Shown piece by piece: positions 28,838-38,297 of a stretch of 64,000 nucleotides of DNA. Below the pieces are notes generated by a model. That model saw nothing but the letters and a program-made list of their open reading frames with translations, had not been told where the DNA came from and ran no database searches. Both the position numbers and the translations under genes were made by a program. The DNA is from Flavobacterium sp. (GTDB lineage: Bacteria > Bacteroidota > Bacteroidia > Flavobacteriales > Flavobacteriaceae): NCBI RefSeq assembly GCF_027484705.1, contig NZ_JAIXSL010000004.1:56996-120995 (forward strand), given 5' to 3'. Numbering within the stretch: the first letter of the stretch is position 1; each line of letters opens with the position of its first letter.

Positions 28838-29275
28838 GTGATGGTACTATCAATTTTATTAAGTTGCATTTTAATCGGGCTTGGATCCATTCATTTTTAT
28901 TGGGCTTTTGGCGGAAAATTTGGATTTGCCCGAACACTACCCACCAAAATAACTGGTGAGAAAGTTTTAAATCCAAAAAAAATAGATTGCTTGATTGTAG
29001 CGTTCGTGCTAACTTTATTTGGCGTTTTTTATGCCATTGAATCCGGACTTATAGTTTTTAAATTATCAGAATGGATAATAAGTTATGTCAGTTGGATTAT
29101 CCCAATAATTTTTATTTTAAGAGCCATTGGTGAATTTAAATTTGTTGGTTTCTTCAAATCTGTAAAAGAAACAAACTTCGGCAAATCAGACACAAAAATA
29201 TACACTCCTTTATGCTTAATCATTGGTATATTGGGAATAACGATAACTCTTTTAAAATTTTACCATGCCCACTAA
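28838..29275 (+). CDS. DUF3995-like membrane protein
   Basis: GLGSIHFYWAFGGKFGFARTLP and four hydrophobic segments. Confidence 0.7.
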   Translation: MMVLSILLSCILIGLGSIHFYWAFGGKFGFARTLPTKITGEKVLNPKKIDCLIVAFVLTLFGVFYAIESGLIVFKLSEWIISYVSWIIPIIFILRAIGEFKFVGFFKSVKETNFGKSDTKIYTPLCLIIGILGITITLLKFYHAH

Positions 29276-30204
29276 GTCAATATTACTCCGGTAATGATCC
29301 AGAAAAAGTTACAGAAACGCAACCCCCAATTTATTCAATCGTCAATAACCTGAAGAATTATATAAAACAGCTCACAGGATTTTTCGAGAAAGTTGCAAAA
29401 ACGAAAAAGGGGAAGTGGTTTTAAAATATTCAAAGAAGTTTCTTATCACCATGGCAGAACTCAAGGGTAATGGTTATGAATTGAAAGAAGCGAAAGTGAA
29501 CCCATTAATAGGTTTATTTATCAAGCTCATGTTTCAAATTCAAATAGAAATTTCTTTTGGAACTATTTAGTTTCCGGATCATTGCCGACAACAGTTGTTG
29601 ACTTTCACTCCCCAATATTAATTGTCATTTTAAATATTTAGTTAGTAGTCAAGTCCGTTCCCTATCCATTAAACCAACAAATCAAAGTCTCGAAATTCGT
29701 GCTAAACATTATTGAGACCAAACAAGTTCCGGAGCCTCAATAAATTACAGTTTTTTGATCATTGAATTTGAAAGAATTCGGATAATTTAGAACAGGAGAA
29801 GTATTCAAGTAAGATTATTCTGTTAGTGTAAATACGTAATTTTTATTGTAAATACATATAAAGTCCTGAAGGTCATGTGCATTTTAAAATTCCATCATTA
29901 TATTTATTATAGATTTTAAGCTGTAATTTTTACCTGCCAGTTAACAAAGAATGCCACAATTGCTGCTATGGGAAGTCATGGGCAGCATTAGCTGTAAATA
30001 TATTCAGGAAAGAAAATCCAGAATTGGAAGGTGGAAATGCGAATATTTTCGGCTGTGAATGTTTTAAAAAGCTTACAGGTTCTTATACAAGGAACACAAA
30101 TTTTTAGCGGAAGTGTTGTGTTGTCAATAGATCTAACTTGAAAAATCATCGGGAGGAATAGCAACATATCCCTTTCGGATAGTCAAACTTATTGCTTAAT
30201 TATT

Positions 30205-31551
30205 ATGATATTCATTTCTTACAGGAGAAAAGACGAACCTTTTGCTGCAGGCAGGATTTTTACGGACCTTAGCCATACATTTGGTAAAGAGTTTTTGTTC
30301 AAGGATGTAGATAACATAAGGTTTGGAGACAATTTCAAGGAAGTAATTTTTAACCATATCAGCAAAGCGCAGATATTTTTGACAGTTATTGGTGAAAATT
30401 GGAATGAGCAAAATGAGGAAGGCTTGTTTAGGTTATTTGAAAAGGAGGATTACATCAGGTTGGAAATAGAATGTGCGTTGCATAACGGCACACGGATAAT
30501 CCCTGTTCTGATTGGTGATGCTAAAATGCCTAAAACAGACTCAGTTCCGGAAAGTATTCACACAATACTACCTTTAAATGCCGCTAAGGTTCGGGTAGAT
30601 CCTGATTGGACTCCGGACATGCAGCGTCTGACAAGTATAATTAAGGATCTTATTTCTAATGATAATGCCCTTATTGATGCTGCACAAGTCAATAAAGACG
30701 TAAAGGCAGAGGAAAACTTATGGAGTTACGCCAAGAAAACAAACATTATAAAAAGATATAAATCTTATCTGGAGCAGTTCCCCAACGGGAAGTATGCTGC
30801 CGAAGCCAAAAGCAAGATTGAAACCATCAGGAAAAAATTTATAGCGGACGATATTGAGTCGCAGGAAACAGAAATTACTACAGAAACCCATGAAAAGCTC
30901 GACAATGTCTTCATCACCGTTAAAGGAGGTGAATTCATTATGGGATCCTTTGGAACAGAAAATGAGGAACCTCCACATAAGGTTAGTCTACAGGGGTATG
31001 CCATTTCAGGAACTCCCGTAACAGTTGGGCAGTATCGTACTTATTGTTTGCAAACCGGTAAGCTTATGCCTGGCGCGCCCAAGTGGGGTTGGAACGACAT
31101 CCATCCTATGGTCAACGTAACCTGGCACGAAGCTTTTGCTTATTGCGAATGGGCAGGGGGAAGGCTACCTACTGAAGCCGAATGGGAATATGCCGCCAAA
31201 GGTGCCCATAAATCTGAAGAATCTGCGCCTTTAGGACAGCTTGAATTTTCCGGACGATCTATTGGCAAGCAATCGGAAACCATGCCAGTTGCGACCTATG
31301 AGGCCAATAAAATAGGACTATATGACATGGGTGGCAACATCAATGAGTGGTGCTATGATTTTTATGCGGATTATGATTCGGGTAGGAAAATCAACCCGAG
31401 AGGGCCGATGCGGGGAATCACAAAAGTCGTAAAGGGCTGGCCGTTTGACGATACCAGGAACCGCTCCCATAGCCAAAGAAAAGAATCGTTCGCAGATGAG
31501 CGTAGCAGCAGCCTGGGTTTTAGGATTGTAAAGGAAATTTTAAACAGATAA
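30205..31551 (+). CDS. TIR domain fused to formylglycine-generating-enzyme-like (FGE/sulfatase-modifying) domain
   Basis: N-term MIFISYRRKDEPFAAGRIFTDLSHTFG...VIGENW; C-term FITVKGGEFIMGS...HPMVNVTWHEAFAYCEWAGGRLPTEAEWEYAAKG...GNINEWCYD...SSSLGFRIV. Confidence 0.93.
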   Translation: MIFISYRRKDEPFAAGRIFTDLSHTFGKEFLFKDVDNIRFGDNFKEVIFNHISKAQIFLTVIGENWNEQNEEGLFRLFEKEDYIRLEIECALHNGTRIIPVLIGDAKMPKTDSVPESIHTILPLNAAKVRVDPDWTPDMQRLTSIIKDLISNDNALIDAAQVNKDVKAEENLWSYAKKTNIIKRYKSYLEQFPNGKYAAEAKSKIETIRKKFIADDIESQETEITTETHEKLDNVFITVKGGEFIMGSFGTENEEPPHKVSLQGYAISGTPVTVGQYRTYCLQTGKLMPGAPKWGWNDIHPMVNVTWHEAFAYCEWAGGRLPTEAEWEYAAKGAHKSEESAPLGQLEFSGRSIGKQSETMPVATYEANKIGLYDMGGNINEWCYDFYADYDSGRKINPRGPMRGITKVVKGWPFDDTRNRSHSQRKESFADERSSSLGFRIVKEILNR

Positions 31552-31554
31552 GGT

Positions 31555-33048
31555 ATGAACAGTATTATACACAATCCTTTTAGAATCCTGAACAGTTCCA
31601 TTGCTGCGGACCAGAAAAACATAAACAGGAATTATTCCGACCTGCAAATGTGCATAAAGTTCGATGACATTAACCAAATCGATGACAGTTGGAAAGGTAT
31701 TCTGCCCAGGATAGAATACTCTGAGACACTCATCAATGATGCCCATCACAAAATATCAAACGATAATGACAGGCTTTTTCATTCGTTGTTTTGGTTCCAG
31801 ATCAACAATCAGACAGACTCGGCTTTTTTCGAGGCGGTAAAGCAAAACAACTTTTCCCATGGCCTCGCGCTGTTGCAAAATGAAACTGCCAAGCCGCTTA
31901 CCGACACGAACTTTTCTTCCTACAAGAACTTCGCATTGTTGAGCTTGATTTCGCTTTCAGGGCAGGCCACTTCTAAAACCAATGTCCTAAGGGGCATTTC
32001 GGTGGCTTTCGAATCGATCTATTTTTTTACCGAAAACCAGAACCATACCTTCCTGCCTGGAACAGAATATATAACAGACCTTACGACGGTAAGGGTTCGT
32101 TTTGCCAAAGAGATTGCCATGATTCTGAAGCCATTCGTCGGTGAAGGAAAACGGTTCAAATTGAGCGAGATCATCGGTGCCATCCCGGAATTGCCAAAAA
32201 TTGAGATTGTCATTGATGTCATCACGAAAGAGTATTCGACCATACCGCTGGAAATGCTCAAAAAAAAGATAGAAGAAGCCGACCAGGCTTTAGAACAGGA
32301 TGAGGCGAATGATTTTGAAAACGGTTATAAGATTGGCGCCGGACTATTGGATTCCGTTCTTCATCTCTACCAGAGTTCGGCTGCGTTGATGCTTGAAACA
32401 GAGTATGCCCTGATTTCAGATATGCTTGCCTCAACGCTCAATTTCTGTGCGGTAAAGCATTACAATAAAAACTACAAAAAAAAGAACGGGGCAGTCGTGA
32501 CAAAGAATACGATCAGCCTCTCGGAAAAGGCATTGAGCATATGCATGGATGCCAGTACCAGGGAAACCATAACGGCCAATCTGGAAGTTTATCGCTCCAA
32601 TAAACTAAAACTACAGGTTGATGCCATTACGACAAAACTGCCCGATAATATTTATGTCTTAAGCAACGCTGAAATAGATGCGATACCCGGAAAAATATTA
32701 GGGCTGCTCATTGAGTATGATGCCCTGATGGTAAAATTGAAAAGCCGTGAGATAACATTTGATGAAATCAGCATCGACCTCAATGATGAGCTGGTCTTTA
32801 CGGTTTTCAACTTTATAATTGATTATATAAACCACACAGGGAAAAATAAGGAAATGCTACAGGTTTTAAACAAGCTGTGTACTTATCCGATGTCTGAAAG
32901 TGTGGCCAGCTTCTACAACAAGAACATAAAAGTCTACAATGAGAATATGCAAAAAGCCACAGATAATTCCGGTTGCGCAGGCGTGTTGGTGATCATGATC
33001 GTATCAACCGGATTGGCTTTTTTCGCACTAATGCAAACAGTAATGTAA
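31555..33048 (+). CDS. J-domain-like co-chaperone candidate with C-terminal TM helix
   Basis: N-term NPFRILNSSIAADQKNINRNYSDLQ...RLFHSLFWF resembles degenerate J-like N-termini of Hsp70-associated proteins; C-term GVLVIMIVSTGLAFFALMQ. Confidence 0.55.
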   Translation: MNSIIHNPFRILNSSIAADQKNINRNYSDLQMCIKFDDINQIDDSWKGILPRIEYSETLINDAHHKISNDNDRLFHSLFWFQINNQTDSAFFEAVKQNNFSHGLALLQNETAKPLTDTNFSSYKNFALLSLISLSGQATSKTNVLRGISVAFESIYFFTENQNHTFLPGTEYITDLTTVRVRFAKEIAMILKPFVGEGKRFKLSEIIGAIPELPKIEIVIDVITKEYSTIPLEMLKKKIEEADQALEQDEANDFENGYKIGAGLLDSVLHLYQSSAALMLETEYALISDMLASTLNFCAVKHYNKNYKKKNGAVVTKNTISLSEKALSICMDASTRETITANLEVYRSNKLKLQVDAITTKLPDNIYVLSNAEIDAIPGKILGLLIEYDALMVKLKSREITFDEISIDLNDELVFTVFNFIIDYINHTGKNKEMLQVLNKLCTYPMSESVASFYNKNIKVYNENMQKATDNSGCAGVLVIMIVSTGLAFFALMQTVM

Positions 33049-33059
33049 TTATCAAGCTT

Positions 33060-33542
33060 ATGGACCCTAAAATTTTCTTACTCATAATATTCGCAATACT
33101 GTTGCTGATGTTCTTCGCATTGTCGGCCGTATTTATGGCTGCGATGAGAATATACATTCCTGTTCCCGGAGAACTGCAGTCGGAGCCTGCCAGTCTGGAA
33201 CCCGCTGAAGCCATTCTCGAGATTGACCATACACCGTTTATCAAGATGTCCATAGAAATTACAAGGATGAAGAAACGACTCGTCAAATCGGAATTCAAGG
33301 ACAGGAAGCATTTAGAAAAAGCCCTCGAGCGGATCGAAGAATTCTTCAAGGAGAAAGGCTATTATATCATTGATTACGAAGGCGTGTCTTATGATGAGGG
33401 CATGAACCTGATTGCGCATTTCGTGCCTTCTGAAACATTGAACCCCGACGAAAAAATAATAACAAAAGTGATAATCCCTCAAGTAAACTTTCAAAACATC
33501 CTGATACATCCTGCTGAAGTCGAGGTGAGTTTTGGAGAATAA
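33060..33542 (+). CDS. membrane-anchored GrpE-like nucleotide exchange factor candidate
   Basis: N-term TM, helix, then FKEKGYYIIDYEGVSYDEGMNLIAHFVPSETLNPDEKIITKVIIPQVNFQNILIHPAEVEVSFG, resembling the GrpE head; between J-like and Hsp70 genes. Confidence 0.6.
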   Translation: MDPKIFLLIIFAILLLMFFALSAVFMAAMRIYIPVPGELQSEPASLEPAEAILEIDHTPFIKMSIEITRMKKRLVKSEFKDRKHLEKALERIEEFFKEKGYYIIDYEGVSYDEGMNLIAHFVPSETLNPDEKIITKVIIPQVNFQNILIHPAEVEVSFGE

Positions 33543-33553
33543 ATTCTTATAAG

Positions 33554-36094
33554 ATGGCAATGAAAAAAATTAATTTTGGTATAGACCTGGGCACTACAAA
33601 TTCCGCATTGGTAAAGGTAAACCAAGGGTCGTTGATGGTATACAAAAGTGAATTCCAGAAAGATACGACACCGTCGTGTGTCAGTTTCAACAAAAAAGGA
33701 AATATCAGGGTCGGGGATGGAGCGCTCAATGGTTTTCGCAGTGATATGAGGCTCGCCTTGCGGAAAACCGATGACAATACTTCAAATACCTTTCTGGAAT
33801 TTAAAAGGACAATGGGCACTGACAAGGTGTATTACAGCTCCAATGTCAGCGAACAGTTCTCTTCCGAGCAATTGTCAGCGGAAGTCCTGAAAAAGCTAAA
33901 GACTTATGTCGATAATGAAACGGTTGATGCAGCTGTAATCACAGTGCCCGCAAAATTCCGGCAGAACCAGCTCGACGCCACGCAAAGGGCAGCAAAACTC
34001 GCCGGATTCAAGTATGTGGATTTATTGCAGGAACCCATAGCGGCCTCCATAGCTTACGGATTGGAAAGCAAAAACCTGAATGGCTTCTGGATTGTCTTTG
34101 ATTTCGGAGGAGGAACATTTGATGCCGCACTCATGAAAGTAGACCAGGGCGTCATGAAGGTCATAGATACCGAAGGCGATAACCACTTGGGCGGTAAGAA
34201 TATCGATTACCAAGTTGTCGATGAGATATTCTTTCCTTTCCTGCGCAAAAACTACCAGATCCAGGAACTCGAAAACAATCCGCTAAAAAAAGCACTGTTG
34301 CGTGATGCTCTGAAATCATTGGCCGAAGAAGCCAAAATCCAGCTCAGTGTAAAGGATAAGTATGAGATTCTGACCGACGAGCCTATCTGTCTGGATGATG
34401 TCGGTGAGGAAATTGAAGTTGACCTGCAGCTTGACGTTGCGCAGTTCCACGATGTAGTGAGGCCTATATACCAAAGGTCTGTCGATATCATCAAGACAAT
34501 ACTGGACAGGAACAATATGTCCAAAAGCCAGCTCAATACGATAATACTCGTAGGAGGTGCCACCTATTGCAGGCTCATCAGGGAAATGCTTGCCGCGCAG
34601 ATTTGCCCGAATGTAGACACCAGTATAGATCCTATGCTCGCCATAGCCAAAGGTGCGGCCGTGTATGCCTCTACAAGGGATGCACAAATTACCGATACCA
34701 ACAATGATGCTCAGCAACCATACCAGCAGCGAGATTCCAACGACATCTTGGAACTTGATATCACCTATCCAAGCACAACGACAGAAATGGAAGTAAAGGT
34801 TGGGATTAAAATCCTCAACAAAGACGAGAAGAACTACAGCTATCAATTGGCGCGCAACGATGGTGCCTGGACAAGTGAGACCATTAAGTTCAATAACGAC
34901 AGGGCAGTTTTATCGGTGCTACTACTCAAGGACACCATCAATACATTCAAAATAACCATGATATCAGATCAGGGCGATATCGTAGCTTTCCACCCAAACT
35001 ATTTCTCCATCATACAAGGAATGGATATCGCCAATGCCACATTGCCCTATTCGATCTGTATCGATGTATTCAATTCCAAGCGCCAGGCAGATTTATTAGC
35101 GTTACTCCCAGGACTTGAAAAAAACCAAAAGCTTCCGGCCAAAGGGAAAGCGCTGTTCTATACACCATCTGATATCAGGCCAGGACACAATGAAGACAGG
35201 ATAGAAATTACGATTTATGAAGGCGATCCTGAAACCCGCGCGGTCTATAATGAACCCATAGGCAAACTTTCTGTTACCGGAGAGCATGTAAACCGTTTCA
35301 TTCCGGCACATCAGGAAATAGAGGTCATGCTTGAAGTGGACAGTTCGCGCAGGATGAAGTTGTCGGTTTATTTGCCTTATATCGATGAATCGATCGATTT
35401 CGATTTGCCTGAGATGAAGCAGAACGAGTATGATTCCGAGAATATCGTGGCCGAGATCAATACTGCTAGGGACGAGCTTTTCCACCTTAAGGGAGAACCA
35501 AAGCAAGGGCAAAACGAAAAGGTCCTGAAACTTAGCAACGAGCTCGATGTCATCAATACGCTATTGCAAAACAGCGCGAATGATTACAATACTAAAACCC
35601 AGGTTGTGGAGCGGCTACGCGAAATCTGCATCATAATCGATAATTTGAAATACCAGAACGAATGGCCTAAAGTCGAAGAAGTATTGCGCGAAGGGTTTGA
35701 AAGCATGGGCGAGATCATCCAGACTTATGGCGATGAGAACCATGCAAAACAATTTGCGTTGCTGCAGAAAATGGCCAATCAGATATTGGTTACAAAGGAT
35801 ATTCCCAATGCTAAGTTGCTCATAGAAAAAATTATGGATTTCAGGCAGGAATTGATCAACCGCAATCCGCAGTCATGGGTATATGCACTAGAAAACTTTG
35901 AGATGCAGTTTGACCTTTATTCCTGGAATGACAGGCAATTGGCGAAGGACACCATGGATTATGCACTCCAGAATATAAGCAACGCTGCCGTAGTGAAAAG
36001 TTCTGTCCTCAAACTGTTTTCCTTATTGCCAAACGAAGAGAATGAGGAAATCCTGAGACCAATTAAAAATAATTACAAACCACGGATGAATTAA
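33554..36094 (+). CDS. Hsp70/DnaK-family protein (divergent, 846 aa)
   Basis: INFGIDLGTTNSALVKV, LLQEPIAASIAYGLE, WIVFDFGGGTFDAALMKV, TIILVGGATYCRLIREML. Confidence 0.95.
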   Translation: MAMKKINFGIDLGTTNSALVKVNQGSLMVYKSEFQKDTTPSCVSFNKKGNIRVGDGALNGFRSDMRLALRKTDDNTSNTFLEFKRTMGTDKVYYSSNVSEQFSSEQLSAEVLKKLKTYVDNETVDAAVITVPAKFRQNQLDATQRAAKLAGFKYVDLLQEPIAASIAYGLESKNLNGFWIVFDFGGGTFDAALMKVDQGVMKVIDTEGDNHLGGKNIDYQVVDEIFFPFLRKNYQIQELENNPLKKALLRDALKSLAEEAKIQLSVKDKYEILTDEPICLDDVGEEIEVDLQLDVAQFHDVVRPIYQRSVDIIKTILDRNNMSKSQLNTIILVGGATYCRLIREMLAAQICPNVDTSIDPMLAIAKGAAVYASTRDAQITDTNNDAQQPYQQRDSNDILELDITYPSTTTEMEVKVGIKILNKDEKNYSYQLARNDGAWTSETIKFNNDRAVLSVLLLKDTINTFKITMISDQGDIVAFHPNYFSIIQGMDIANATLPYSICIDVFNSKRQADLLALLPGLEKNQKLPAKGKALFYTPSDIRPGHNEDRIEITIYEGDPETRAVYNEPIGKLSVTGEHVNRFIPAHQEIEVMLEVDSSRRMKLSVYLPYIDESIDFDLPEMKQNEYDSENIVAEINTARDELFHLKGEPKQGQNEKVLKLSNELDVINTLLQNSANDYNTKTQVVERLREICIIIDNLKYQNEWPKVEEVLREGFESMGEIIQTYGDENHAKQFALLQKMANQILVTKDIPNAKLLIEKIMDFRQELINRNPQSWVYALENFEMQFDLYSWNDRQLAKDTMDYALQNISNAAVVKSSVLKLFSLLPNEENEEILRPIKNNYKPRMN

Positions 36095-36154
36095 ACTCTA
36101 ACGCAATCTAGAATGATTTATGAGCTTATTTATTAATCCCTTAATTAGCTAAAA

Positions 36155-36475
36155 ATGGAAGATGTTAAAAATCAGGATTTGGTACTCTACAATCAGGTAG
36201 TGGATATGAAAAGAAACGGCAAGACTAAAGCTGAAATCAAATTGAGCTTGACAGAACAGGGCATTGATGAGGTCAAATGCAACGAAATCCTCGGCAATGT
36301 CTACCGTTACGATGATAAAATAAAAAGTTCTGAGTCTTCAGGCAATATAGGTTGGGGATTATTTCTGATATTAGTAGGGGTAATTGCAACGTCAGCTTCC
36401 GATGGGCATACGGTTTTTTATGGGGCCATCCTTGTTGGGATTTATAAATTGTTCAAAGGTTTTTCGCAAAACTAA
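36155..36475 (+). CDS. small membrane protein in the TIR/Hsp70 cluster
   Basis: 106 aa: helical N-term, two hydrophobic segments. Confidence 0.6.
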   Translation: MEDVKNQDLVLYNQVVDMKRNGKTKAEIKLSLTEQGIDEVKCNEILGNVYRYDDKIKSSESSGNIGWGLFLILVGVIATSASDGHTVFYGAILVGIYKLFKGFSQN

Positions 36476-36502
36476 AATCAAACTTTTAATTCAAAGGATA
36501 AT

Positions 36503-37690
36503 ATGGAAACAACATTTTCTTCGCGTTGGGGGCATTTGGCCCAGAGATATGAAAAGCAGCAACCCAGAAAAATATTGTCGCTCGATGGTGGCGGGATACG
36601 TGGCGTATTGACACTCGAAATCCTGCTCGAACTCGAAACGCAACTAAAAGCCACTTCAACAAAAAAAGAAGATTTCAGGCTTAGCGATTACTTTGATTAT
36701 ATCGGCGGAACCAGTACAGGTGCTATTATTGCTGCCGGATTATCAATTGGGATGTCGGTTACTGAATTGCTTGATTTTTATGAGAAGCGCGGTGAAGCAA
36801 TGTTCGATAAGTCTTTTCTGTTTAAAAAAGTCAAATCTTTTTATAAAGACGGACCGCTTCTGAATGAATTGAAAAATACGTTCGGCACCGGAAGCATCGA
36901 TATTCTCTCTGCAAGCGAAAAACCTTTTAAAACACTTTTGTTGGTGGTAACGATGAACAGATCTACAGATTCTCCATGGCCCATCAGTAATAATCCCGAC
37001 GCCAAATATAACAACAAGGAAAAAAACGATTGCAATCTCAAAATACCGCTATACCAACTGGTTCGTGCAAGTACTGCGGCACCGGCATATTTCCGGCCTG
37101 AAACCCTGCAATGGGATCCTGCCGATCCTGATAAAACCTTTGTTTTTGTTGATGGAGGCGTTACACCATACAACAATCCCGCTTTTCTGATGTATCGTAT
37201 GGCAACCCAAAGTCCGTATAAATTAAACTGGCATACTGGTGAAAAAAATCTGCTGATTGTGTCGGTCGGAACAGGATCGGCGGCAAGTCCGGGGGTGTAT
37301 GACAATCTTTTGGAGACACTGACGGAACTCCCGACCAATCTCATGTATGCGATGCAGACCGATCAGGACATTAATTGTCGTACCGTCGGGCGTTGCATAT
37401 ATGGCGCTCCAATCGACCGGGAATTGGGAGACCTAATTCCACTGGATGCTAATAATAAAGCACTGCCGTTAGATAGTGACGCGAACCGCCATTTTAGTTA
37501 TGTTCGTTACAATGCTGATCTGAGTCAGGAAGGATTGAATGCCCTCGGACTTGATGATATCGATAGTTCCGAAATCAGAGCAATGGACAATGTTAAGAAT
37601 ATTACTGACCTCAGACTTGTAGGAAGGATAACCGCAAAGAAACAGGTAAAAGTAAGCGAGCATTTTATTAATTTTAAGAACGAATCCTAA
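36503..37690 (+). CDS. patatin-like phospholipase
   Basis: ILSLDGGGIRGVLTLEIL, YIGGTSTGAIIAAGL (GTSTG), FVDGGVTPYNNPA (DGG). Confidence 0.95.
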   Translation: METTFSSRWGHLAQRYEKQQPRKILSLDGGGIRGVLTLEILLELETQLKATSTKKEDFRLSDYFDYIGGTSTGAIIAAGLSIGMSVTELLDFYEKRGEAMFDKSFLFKKVKSFYKDGPLLNELKNTFGTGSIDILSASEKPFKTLLLVVTMNRSTDSPWPISNNPDAKYNNKEKNDCNLKIPLYQLVRASTAAPAYFRPETLQWDPADPDKTFVFVDGGVTPYNNPAFLMYRMATQSPYKLNWHTGEKNLLIVSVGTGSAASPGVYDNLLETLTELPTNLMYAMQTDQDINCRTVGRCIYGAPIDRELGDLIPLDANNKALPLDSDANRHFSYVRYNADLSQEGLNALGLDDIDSSEIRAMDNVKNITDLRLVGRITAKKQVKVSEHFINFKNES

Positions 37691-37702
37691 AATTAGTAAT
37701 CC

Positions 37703-38290
37703 ATGCATACACTTTTGTTTACCGGGCATTTGATTGATTCAAAAAATAGAAAATCACCACGCTTTCCCGCAGAAAAGGAATCGTTGGTCAAAGATGCGAT
37801 GACAAACCAAATTATGGAAATCAATGCCCAGTTCACTAATCTCATAGGCATTGCAGGCGGAGCTAGTGGTGGTGACATATTATTTCATGAAATATGTGCT
37901 ATGCTAAACATCCCGACGGAAATCTATCTTGGACTTTCGGTTGAAGATTTCATGTCTGAATCAGTTTCCCCCGCTGGAGCGCATTGGGAAAAGCGATACA
38001 TGAATCTCATTGATACATTGCCAGTGCACATTTACAAGGGCTTGAAGGAAGGTGAGAACGTATGGGAGCAAACCAACCTCTGGATGCTGCGCAGCGCCAT
38101 GAAAGACGGACCCAGGCAGGCAACCCTGCTAGCACTATGGGATGGTAAAGAAGGAGACGGCCCGGGCGGTGTGGCACATTTCATTGAAGCCGCAACGCAA
38201 TCTGATGTTAAGGTCAAAACAATAGACATTAAATGTATTATAGATAGACTGCATATTGCATCAGAAACAGTAAACAAAGCAAAAAAATAA
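37703..38290 (+). CDS. SLOG/TPALS-like nucleotide-binding domain protein
   Basis: LLFTGHLIDSKNRKSPRFPAEKE...IGIAGGASGGDILFHEICAMLNIPTEIYLGLSVEDFMSESVSPAGAHWEKRY. Confidence 0.6.
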   Translation: MHTLLFTGHLIDSKNRKSPRFPAEKESLVKDAMTNQIMEINAQFTNLIGIAGGASGGDILFHEICAMLNIPTEIYLGLSVEDFMSESVSPAGAHWEKRYMNLIDTLPVHIYKGLKEGENVWEQTNLWMLRSAMKDGPRQATLLALWDGKEGDGPGGVAHFIEAATQSDVKVKTIDIKCIIDRLHIASETVNKAKK

Positions 38291-38297
38291 ATAAATT

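Noticed and set aside
34316-34846. Minus-strand 176-aa ORF within the Hsp70 gene (and similar shadow ORFs at 36841-37344, 38756-39112, 35102-35512)
   Set aside because: Antisense shadows of well-supported genes, no recognisable domain
33554-36094. Hsp70 as the housekeeping DnaK
   Set aside because: Divergent 846-aa protein with long non-standard C-terminus, embedded among TIR/patatin genes with atypical partners
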